Source: Candidatus Dojkabacteria bacterium (GTDB lineage Bacteria > Patescibacteriota > Dojkabacteria > SC72). From it: a stretch of 33,829 nt of DNA. Numbering within the stretch: position 1 is the first letter of the stretch; the number at the start of each line of letters is the position of its first letter. A program made the translations under genes and the position numbers. This document shows positions 26,612 through 33,829 of this stretch, piece by piece. A model generated the notes under the pieces. It made no database searches, was not told the DNA's origin, and saw only the letters and a list, made by a program, of their open reading frames with translations. Location of the stretch: contig JAAZBX010000002.1 of the NCBI GenBank assembly GCA_012513575.1, forward strand, positions 1 through 33,829. The letters run 5' to 3'.

Positions 26612-28774
26612 ATGCCAAGGAAGTATAAATCCAAAAAAGAGAAGAAGGCCCTTTTTCTAATCGTAACCTTATTACTCTTTCTTTCACTACCTATAATGGC
26701 ATATTCTTTACTTGAGAGAAATCTTGACACAAGAAGCAAAGCCTTTGACAGACTAGAACTCAGTGACAATAATCCTTGTATTATTTCTCTCCCAAATGTA
26801 AACCCATACTCTTTAGAAGTTGGGAAAAGTGTTAGAATTCAAATAGACGCTAAATACACTAATGCGGGGATTCAAAAACTTCTCATTATGGACTCTTCTG
26901 GAGCAGAGATATACTCGGAAGAATTTCCTGAATCTCCCTTACAGATTGGAACAAGCTTTACATTTACCCCAACAAAATCAGGAGTTATTGATCTTCTTGG
27001 TTCAATAGAGAAAACAGGTGGAGGCAGTGCCGCTTGCAAAATTAGTAGCCCATTTGATATTAAGGGAATACGAGCAATTGAGAACAACTCTTCCCCAGAA
27101 TTTACAACCCAACCCTCTTCTTCTAAGCCTGGGCAAGATATCAAAACAGGAGTTCAATATGAATACAACTTAATCGCAGAAGATGCTGACAAAGATAGAA
27201 TTAACTATTTCTATTCCTTTACTCCAAGGGCTGATTGGCTTAAAGCTGTGATCGTAGAGGATGGTTCTAACGGAAAACTATCCTTAACTTTCCGGGGGAC
27301 ATCAGATAAGCCTGCAAGCTACCTAGCACATGTAGTAATACATGACGGATATAGTATGCATGTTAGAACCCAGTCATGGGTAATTAGTGTCAGTCCCGCT
27401 GAAAATGACATTCCCATAATCAGAATTGTTGATCCTCTTTCAGCCACAAGAGTTGATTCTGGAGACCCAATTAACACTTCTTGGAATGTTTCAGATTTAA
27501 ATCATGTTTCTAAATTCCAATTATTTATGGCAAAAAATCCCTCGAACGAATCTTCGTGGATAAAAATAGGGGAGGATCTTGCTTACAATGTTAGTAAAGC
27601 AACAGTAGATACAAAAGATTTGTCTTCGGGCACATACAAATTCATAGTGAAAGCAACAGATAACCAAAATCCTCCAAAATCTGGAATCGGTGTATCTCCC
27701 GAGATAGTAATTTCAAAGCTCTCGGATAAAGACAATGTTGCAGATGATGAGATTGTTCTCCCAGAAGCACAGGTAATCAACATGTCACCAAATTCTGAAG
27801 ATTTAATCTCGAATAGTCGCGTAACTGTTAAGGGAACCATAATTGCAAGCGAAGATGCTTCAGTAAACGAGGCCTCAATCAAATTCAAAATAGATGACAA
27901 AGATGTAACAAAAGATATCAAAATTAATAAAATTTCTTCAAAAGAATATACCTTGATTTATCAACCCTCTGAAGATTTGGAGGACGGAACACACAAAGCA
28001 GAAATTTCTTTTTCTGATACGAAGGATCAAGAGGTGAAGAAGTCTTGGGAATTTACAATAAATTCTAATGCCGAAGATAATTCTGAGGTATATATTATCT
28101 TCGGCAGGGAGATTAGTAAAAGAACAATGCTGATAATTGGTATGGGACTACTTCTAATTATTTTTGCTATCTGTATTCCACTCCTTATATCTCTAATATG
28201 GGGGACAAATAAAAAAGAGCCCGTCTCAACCGTCTATACTTCAAGAAATGTTCCTAGCTCTAATGAATTTGACAATCAGGTATATATCCCTCCAAGTGTT
28301 GATGTAGATATTAAAGAGAAAGTTGATGATATTAATACAGAATTTGAATCAAATGATTCTACTCTTTACTCCGTAGGGAAATATGAAGAGGAAAAGGAAG
28401 AAGAAGAACAAGACGAGAGAATTAAAACAGAAGAAAATATTATAAAAGAAGATCCAATTTTCGTGCCTGAGAAAGATGCTCAGACAGCACTTGTAGATAA
28501 AGAATTGATAAAGCCCGAACCAATAGCTGAGACGAATGTTGAAGAAGAACCTGTCTTTAAACCAACGGTGTACAAAGAAGAAAAACCTATTGAAGAGCAG
28601 ACTCCTCCACAACCTGAAGATACTAATCAAGCTTTCCCAATTAATCAAGCTCCGATAACACCCCTTGAAGAACCAGAGGCTCCTGACCCATCCATTTTTG
28701 AACAAATTGCCAATCAAATTGAGGCACAAACAAGTGAAGAATCAAATACTACTGATAGTGAAACAAATCAGTAG
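26612..28774 (+). CDS. Ig/cadherin-like surface protein with C-terminal TM and acidic tail
   Basis: 720 aa; N-terminal TM; 'YEYNLIAEDADKDRINYFYSFTPRADWL', 'IRIVDPLSATRVDSGDPINTSWNVSDLN' Ig-like; TM 'TMLIIGMGLLLIIFAICIPLLISLIWG'; Glu/Pro-rich tail. Confidence 0.75.
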   Translation: MPRKYKSKKEKKALFLIVTLLLFLSLPIMAYSLLERNLDTRSKAFDRLELSDNNPCIISLPNVNPYSLEVGKSVRIQIDAKYTNAGIQKLLIMDSSGAEIYSEEFPESPLQIGTSFTFTPTKSGVIDLLGSIEKTGGGSAACKISSPFDIKGIRAIENNSSPEFTTQPSSSKPGQDIKTGVQYEYNLIAEDADKDRINYFYSFTPRADWLKAVIVEDGSNGKLSLTFRGTSDKPASYLAHVVIHDGYSMHVRTQSWVISVSPAENDIPIIRIVDPLSATRVDSGDPINTSWNVSDLNHVSKFQLFMAKNPSNESSWIKIGEDLAYNVSKATVDTKDLSSGTYKFIVKATDNQNPPKSGIGVSPEIVISKLSDKDNVADDEIVLPEAQVINMSPNSEDLISNSRVTVKGTIIASEDASVNEASIKFKIDDKDVTKDIKINKISSKEYTLIYQPSEDLEDGTHKAEISFSDTKDQEVKKSWEFTINSNAEDNSEVYIIFGREISKRTMLIIGMGLLLIIFAICIPLLISLIWGTNKKEPVSTVYTSRNVPSSNEFDNQVYIPPSVDVDIKEKVDDINTEFESNDSTLYSVGKYEEEKEEEEQDERIKTEENIIKEDPIFVPEKDAQTALVDKELIKPEPIAETNVEEEPVFKPTVYKEEKPIEEQTPPQPEDTNQAFPINQAPITPLEEPEAPDPSIFEQIANQIEAQTSEESNTTDSETNQ

Positions 28775-28795
28775 TTAGTATATAATACATCCATT

Positions 28796-30586
28796 ATGAA
28801 AAACCTATCTTACCAAGAAATATGTCAACAATATCTTGATTTTTTCCTGTCAAACGGACATGCTGTTATTCCAAGTGCTCCTTTAATACCAGAAAATGAC
28901 CCCTCTGTCCTTTTTGTAAATGCTGGTATGTTCCCCTTAACTCCCTTTCTCAAGGGGGAAATTCACCCGAAAGGAAAAAGACTAACAAATATTCAGAGGT
29001 GCGTACGAACTGGAGATATTGATTCTGTAGGAGATTGTTTCCACTGTACTGCTTTCACAATGCTAGGAAATTGGTCACTGAATGATTATTTCAAGAAAGA
29101 AGCAATCAACTTAACCATCTCTTTTTTCATAGAAAGACTTGGACTAGATATAAATAAAATATATGCATCAGTATTTGCAGGGAATCAAAATATACCCGAA
29201 GATACGGAATCAATTAATACATGGAAAGAAATTTTTTCAAAATACGGAATAAATGCAAAAGTTGGGAAGGGAGAAAGGATTCAACCGAATGGAGAAAAAG
29301 AGAATTGGTGGGGATTAGAATCTGGTGGCCCATGTGGCCCAGACTCTGAAATCTTTTACGACACTGGGAAAGAAAAATGCTGTGAAAGTTGCGATGTAAC
29401 CTGTGGATGTGGAAAGTTTGTAGAAATAGGAAATAATGTCTTTATGGAGTATCAAAAAAATGGTGATAATATTCTCCCACTTGGGATGCACAATGTTGAT
29501 TTTGGGGGAGGACCTGAGAGATTAGCTGCTCTGCTTCAAAATACTGAAAGTATATATGAAATAGATGCATACAAGCCAATATTAGAAAAAGTTGTAGAGA
29601 TATCAAGTATTCAGGATAAAAAATCTCAAAGAATTATTGTGGATCACCTCAAAGCTGCAACATGGATAATAATGGACGGCGTCGTTCCTTCTAGAACAGA
29701 ACAGGGATATATTCTTAGAAGATTAATTCGTAGAGCTGTGCGACATGGTAAGAAGATAGGTATCAAGGGACAATTCTGTGGAAACATAGCCCTAATCGCA
29801 ATTAATCAGTTTAAGGGAATATGGAATGGTCTGGAGGACAAAAAGGAGTTTATCATCTCAACTATTAACGCAGAAGAAGAAAAATTCCTCAAAACTTTAG
29901 AAAATGGCCTAAAAGAACTTGATAAAATGGCAGGAAGGAAAAACATTTTAGATGGAAGAGATGCTTTTTTACTCTACGAAACATTTGGTCTACCCCTAGA
30001 ATTAACGGAAGAGATCTTAAATGAGAAAGGATCTCCTATTATTAACAGAGAACTCTTCGAGAAGGCAGAAAAAAGCCATCAGGAGAAATCAAGAACCGCT
30101 TCCAAGGGACTATTTAAAGGTGGGTTAGCTGACACTTCCGAAATGTCTACAAAGTACCACACTACTTCACATTTGCTTCTAAAAGCCCTAAGAGAAGTTC
30201 TTGGAGAGCATGTGTACCAAAAAGGAAGCAATATTACCCCTGAAAGGTTAAGATTAGATTTCCCGAATGAAACAAAGCTATTACCAGAACAAATAAAGAA
30301 GGTTGAGGATATCGTGAATGAGCAAATAAAAAAAGAGTTAGAAGTATCATTTATTGAGATGAATAAAGAAGATGCTTTAAAATTGGTTCCTCTTGCAGCC
30401 TTCTCTGAGAAATATGCAGATAGGGTTAAAGTATATTACATTGGTTCAAAAGATAATCCCTTTTCTATAGAAATATGTAATGGCCCTCATATTAACAATA
30501 CTAGAGAGTTAGGAACATTTAAGATTACTAAACAGGAGAATATTGGGGCGGGAATTAAAAGAATTAAAGCAATTTTAACCAATTAG
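28796..30586 (+). CDS. alaS: Alanine--tRNA ligase lacking the C-Ala/DHHA1 region
   Basis: 596 aa; 'LFVNAGMFPLTPFLKGE', 'MLGNWSLNDYFKKEA', 'GGGPERLAALLQ', editing motifs 'HTTSHLLLKALREVLGEHVYQKGS' (HxxxH) and 'CNGPHINNTRELGTFKI' (CxxxH). Confidence 0.93.
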   Translation: MKNLSYQEICQQYLDFFLSNGHAVIPSAPLIPENDPSVLFVNAGMFPLTPFLKGEIHPKGKRLTNIQRCVRTGDIDSVGDCFHCTAFTMLGNWSLNDYFKKEAINLTISFFIERLGLDINKIYASVFAGNQNIPEDTESINTWKEIFSKYGINAKVGKGERIQPNGEKENWWGLESGGPCGPDSEIFYDTGKEKCCESCDVTCGCGKFVEIGNNVFMEYQKNGDNILPLGMHNVDFGGGPERLAALLQNTESIYEIDAYKPILEKVVEISSIQDKKSQRIIVDHLKAATWIIMDGVVPSRTEQGYILRRLIRRAVRHGKKIGIKGQFCGNIALIAINQFKGIWNGLEDKKEFIISTINAEEEKFLKTLENGLKELDKMAGRKNILDGRDAFLLYETFGLPLELTEEILNEKGSPIINRELFEKAEKSHQEKSRTASKGLFKGGLADTSEMSTKYHTTSHLLLKALREVLGEHVYQKGSNITPERLRLDFPNETKLLPEQIKKVEDIVNEQIKKELEVSFIEMNKEDALKLVPLAAFSEKYADRVKVYYIGSKDNPFSIEICNGPHINNTRELGTFKITKQENIGAGIKRIKAILTN

Positions 30587-30591
30587 AATTA

Positions 30592-31026
30592 ATGAACAAA
30601 GAGGTAAAATATCCTATACTCGCAATTGACTATGGAGACAAGCATTTTGGTCTTGCAATATCTGACAAAAAAGGAATCCTCGCTCAGCCCCTTGAAACAG
30701 TATCTATTACAAAAAACAGAAAGGTTGAGAATCTAATTACAGAGATTCTAACGATTGCCAAAGAGTATGGTGTAGAGACATTTCTTGTTGGATTGCCACA
30801 AGAATTTACTTCTAGTCATCAGATAACTACAAAAAAAATCCACATATTTATCTCTTTGCTAAGCAAAGTAACAAATATTCCCATCATTACATATGATGAG
30901 AGTTTCTCTACAACTCGTGCCCAGAATATGCTAACATCAACAGGACAAAATACAAAAAAGACTAGAGGCAAAATCAACAGTATCGCCGCAACAGTCTTCT
31001 TACAAGATTTTTTAAATTCAAAATAA
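30592..31026 (+). CDS. ruvX: Putative Holliday junction resolvase RuvX/YqgF family
   Basis: 144 aa 'ILAIDYGDKHFGLAISDKKGILAQPLETVSI', 'FLVGLPQ', 'YDESFSTTRAQNML'. Confidence 0.9.
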   Translation: MNKEVKYPILAIDYGDKHFGLAISDKKGILAQPLETVSITKNRKVENLITEILTIAKEYGVETFLVGLPQEFTSSHQITTKKIHIFISLLSKVTNIPIITYDESFSTTRAQNMLTSTGQNTKKTRGKINSIAATVFLQDFLNSK

Positions 31027-31032
31027 AATAAA

Positions 31033-32046
31033 ATGAAAAGAGAGAACAATCCACCACTTGGCAAAATTTTTGCAATGATTCTTGGAGCCTTTTTAATTCT
31101 TGCATTTGTCGTTTTTAATAGTTACAAAAAAGCTTTAATTACACCTAATTCTGATAATTCTGAGACTATTAATTTCCAGATTGAAGAGGGAACATCCGTT
31201 GATACGATATTAGAAAATTTAATTAATTCAAACCTTTTAGGAAGAAACAACAGGTTCTTTACAAAGGCATATCTAAGATTCAGCAAACTGGGAGATAAGA
31301 TTCAAGCAGGATCATATCAAATTCCACAGAATCTAAGTATTAAAGAATTAATAAATACACTCCAAAATGGTAAAGAGCAAGACATTTGGGTTACTATTCC
31401 AGAAGGTTTGAGAAAAGATGAAGTCGCAGAATTGATAGAAAAAGAATTGAACAAATATGAAAGCACTGATTTTTCAAAAGAGGAATTCTTAGAATTAACA
31501 GAAAACCCCGAATTTATTTCCACACTTAATCTCCCCATTGAAACCTCAAATCTTGAGGGCTTTCTTTTCCCTGACAAATACGCCTTATCTCCCAATAGTA
31601 CAACAGAGTCAGTAATGAATAGATTGATAAAAAATTTCCTCAACAAAGTACCTTTAGAGATTACCTATGAGGATTTAATCATGGCAAGCATTGTTGAAAG
31701 GGAAGGAAACAATGCCGAAGATCGACCAGTAATTGCAGGAATACTTCTTAAAAGGATTAAGGAGGGATGGCTTATTCAGGCTGATGCTACTCTTCTCTAT
31801 TTACCAAAAGATTGGAAACATATAATCACAATTCAAGATAAGGAAAGTGACAATCCTTACAATAGCTACAAAAGAGTTGGCTTACCACCAACCCCAATCT
31901 GTAACCCTGGGATTGAAGCAATTAATGCCACTCTCTCACCGAAAGAATCCCCTTACTATTATTATATTCACGATAACGATGGAATTGTAAGATATGCAAC
32001 AACACTTGAACAACATACGCAAAATGTAGCAAAATATTTAAGATAA
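31033..32046 (+). CDS. mltG: Endolytic transglycosylase MltG
   Basis: 337 aa; N-terminal TM; 'TIPEGLRKDEVAELIEK', 'LEGFLFPDKYAL', 'MASIVEREG', 'YNSYKRVGLPPTPICNPGIEAINATLSP'. Confidence 0.93.
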   Translation: MKRENNPPLGKIFAMILGAFLILAFVVFNSYKKALITPNSDNSETINFQIEEGTSVDTILENLINSNLLGRNNRFFTKAYLRFSKLGDKIQAGSYQIPQNLSIKELINTLQNGKEQDIWVTIPEGLRKDEVAELIEKELNKYESTDFSKEEFLELTENPEFISTLNLPIETSNLEGFLFPDKYALSPNSTTESVMNRLIKNFLNKVPLEITYEDLIMASIVEREGNNAEDRPVIAGILLKRIKEGWLIQADATLLYLPKDWKHIITIQDKESDNPYNSYKRVGLPPTPICNPGIEAINATLSPKESPYYYYIHDNDGIVRYATTLEQHTQNVAKYLR

Positions 32047-32058
32047 TCTGCTCAAAAA

Positions 32059-33534
32059 ATGGTACTTGATATCGATTTAACAAATGGGGATTTAAATACA
32101 AATCCAGGGATATTTCAATCGTCAACCATTGAAAGTGGCAACCTAAACCCAACAAACCCCCAAAATATTTTCCCAGATATACCAAAGAAGAAAAGTAATT
32201 GGCCGAGAATTCTTCTGTTCATTCTTGTAGGAATTGCGCTAGGAGGAATCGGATATTTTCTTTACAAAAGCTCACAGATATCTAAAGAACTTGGATTTAA
32301 ATTTAATATTGGAGAAGTAGTCACAACAAAAAAGCCCGAATTAAAAAAGGATACCACAGGAAGATACACTAACGTACTTTTTGTTGGTGTTGACAGTAGA
32401 GAAAGTAGCTATATCTCAAATACTGACACAATAATGGTTGGATCATACAATCATCAAACAAAGGATATTACTATGATTTCAATTCCTCGAGATTTCTATG
32501 TCATAACAAATCCCCAGACAAAATGGGTAAATAGAATAAACACGGTATATGCTGCTGCAGAAAATGCGCAAGAGGGCGAAGGGTTCCCAGCTTTGATAAG
32601 TTCTGTAAAGGATGTTACGAACCTTGAAATCCAATACTATGCCATGGTTGATTTCAAAGCTTTTGTAGAAATTGTCGACCTTCTAGGAGGATTGAGCATA
32701 AATGTTGAAAACAGTTTTGTAGACTATGCATATCCAAATGGTAATAAGTATAAAACCGTTAAATTTACTGCTGGACCACAGGTAATGGATGGAGAAACGG
32801 CTCTTGAGTACTCAAGATCAAGACATTCTCTTCAAAACAATGAGGGCTCAGATTATGCTAGGGCAAGAAGGCAACAAAAGGTAATTACTGCAATACAGGA
32901 AAAAATATCACAAAGTGATTCATTCAAAGACCCAAAAGCAATCATGGGAATTTTTTCTTCTTTAATAAACAATATAAAGATTTCTGAATTTACCATAACA
33001 GATATCCAGGCGGGTCTTAACATATTAGAAGAAATAAAAAATAGCAATGGCAGGACAAATTCTTTTGTACTTGATCCCTCCGCAGGCGACGGGACCTTGA
33101 TAGAAACAAAGACTATGCCAAGTGGGGCATTCGCTATCGGACCGGTAGAAGGATTTGGTATTTACAAAAGAATTCATGAGTATGTAAATGCAACCATTAC
33201 AAATCCAAGAGTATATTCTGAAGACCCTACAATATATATCTACGATATTGGGCTAGGAGCAACAGAAATAAAGAAACTGGTTACTGAAATGAGAAAAGAA
33301 TATCCTTACTTAAAGATTATAATATCCTACCCTCTTTACCATGGAAAAGAGGGTGATTATATCTACTCAAATGAAGAGAAATATTCTGAGACTATAAAAC
33401 AACTCTCTAGATATCTTAACACCACTAATAATAGCGCACCTGATTTTCTTGAGCCGAAACTCTCCCCAACAGGTGTAATCATGCTCTTAGGAGTTCCAAC
33501 TCAATTACAACAAAGCAATGAAAGTGGAGTATAA
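32059..33534 (+). CDS. LytR-CpsA-Psr (LCP) family protein
   Basis: 491 aa; TM; 'TNVLFVGVDSRESSYISNTDTIMVGSYNHQTKDITMISIPRDFYV', 'VDFKAFVEIVDLLGGLSINV', 'MDGETALEYSRSRHS', 'DYARARRQQKVI'. Confidence 0.94.
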   Translation: MVLDIDLTNGDLNTNPGIFQSSTIESGNLNPTNPQNIFPDIPKKKSNWPRILLFILVGIALGGIGYFLYKSSQISKELGFKFNIGEVVTTKKPELKKDTTGRYTNVLFVGVDSRESSYISNTDTIMVGSYNHQTKDITMISIPRDFYVITNPQTKWVNRINTVYAAAENAQEGEGFPALISSVKDVTNLEIQYYAMVDFKAFVEIVDLLGGLSINVENSFVDYAYPNGNKYKTVKFTAGPQVMDGETALEYSRSRHSLQNNEGSDYARARRQQKVITAIQEKISQSDSFKDPKAIMGIFSSLINNIKISEFTITDIQAGLNILEEIKNSNGRTNSFVLDPSAGDGTLIETKTMPSGAFAIGPVEGFGIYKRIHEYVNATITNPRVYSEDPTIYIYDIGLGATEIKKLVTEMRKEYPYLKIIISYPLYHGKEGDYIYSNEEKYSETIKQLSRYLNTTNNSAPDFLEPKLSPTGVIMLLGVPTQLQQSNESGV

Positions 33535-33829
33535 ACTTTACCACGGACAATCTGAGTTCCTGTCTTTAAAATCTGCTCGAGATATGATAGATAGGTTAAG
33601 GAATGAGCAAGAACTAAAACTTCTTATACTAAATGCAGACACTCAATCTCCAAACCAATTAATTGATACTCTGTCTTCTCAAGATTTATTTGCTTCTACA
33701 AGGATAATTCTTTTTAAAAGACTTTATCGAAATAAACTGAGGGATGAGTTTTTTACAGAATTTGTTTCCTTAGTTAAGAAAGAAAAGATAAAAGATTTCT
33801 TAATCTTTTGGGAAGACCAGAAGATTAAA
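33518..33829 (+). CDS. DNA polymerase III subunit delta-like, N-terminal fragment (runs off right edge)
   Basis: Open frame from ATG 33518 to window end: MKVEYKLYHGQSEFLSLKSARDMIDRLRNEQELKLLILNADTQSPNQLIDTLSSQDLFASTRIILFKRLYRNKLRDEFF...DFLIFWEDQKIK; resembles the HolA N-domain. Confidence 0.6.
   Translation, partial: MKVEYKLYHGQSEFLSLKSARDMIDRLRNEQELKLLILNADTQSPNQLIDTLSSQDLFASTRIILFKRLYRNKLRDEFFTEFVSLVKKEKIKDFLIFWEDQKIK

Noticed and set aside
30580-30600. Frameshift truncating AlaRS
   Set aside because: No DHHA1/C-Ala-like sequence follows; ruvX begins 6 nt after the stop codon.
1-33829. tRNA/rRNA genes, CRISPR arrays, transposases or prophage
   Set aside because: Intergenic gaps are short and I saw no cloverleaf, rRNA, IS or phage signature by eye; a tRNAscan/Infernal run would be decisive.
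1-33829. Alternative genetic code (UGA reassigned)
   Set aside because: UGA serves as stop in several genes (e.g. antitoxin ATGA overlap at 14057-14060 and 7769-7772) and ORFs read through normally under the standard code.

Overview
This AT-rich bacterial window has compact, mostly operonic genes in four strand blocks. From gene content I infer Candidate Phyla Radiation/Patescibacteria (inference only): form II/III-like RuBisCO, minimal IF-2, AlaRS without its C-terminal domain, and large FN3/Ig-like surface proteins. Block 1 (1-13.6 kb, minus) holds a UvrD/PcrA helicase fragment and an eight-gene envelope cluster: a degenerate PGRP/amidase-like SH3 protein, an M23 peptidase with a long N-terminal region before its TM segment, a VirB6/TrbL-like multi-TM protein, FN3 proteins (one with a sortase-like TPQTG tail), a DUF948-like protein and a 1215-aa cysteine-rich protein. 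Block 2 (13.7-16.3 kb, plus) holds a Phd/YefM-PIN toxin-antitoxin pair, RsmE and an RsmB/NOP2-type methyltransferase. Block 3 (16.3-24.3 kb, minus) is dnaJ, then nusA-infB-[RuBisCO]-rpsO-pnp, with RuBisCO where rbfA/truB/ribF usually lie. Block 4 (24.4 kb to end, plus) holds a sortase, an orphan membrane-anchored solute-binding protein, an Ig-like surface protein, AlaRS, RuvX, MltG, an LCP protein and the start of a HolA-like protein. The points most worth a second look are the RuBisCO placement, the VirB6-like/M23/FN3 cluster with no ATPase in view, a CIRCE-like operator at dnaJ, and a recurring -10 box 5-9 nt from start codons that suggests leaderless mRNAs.
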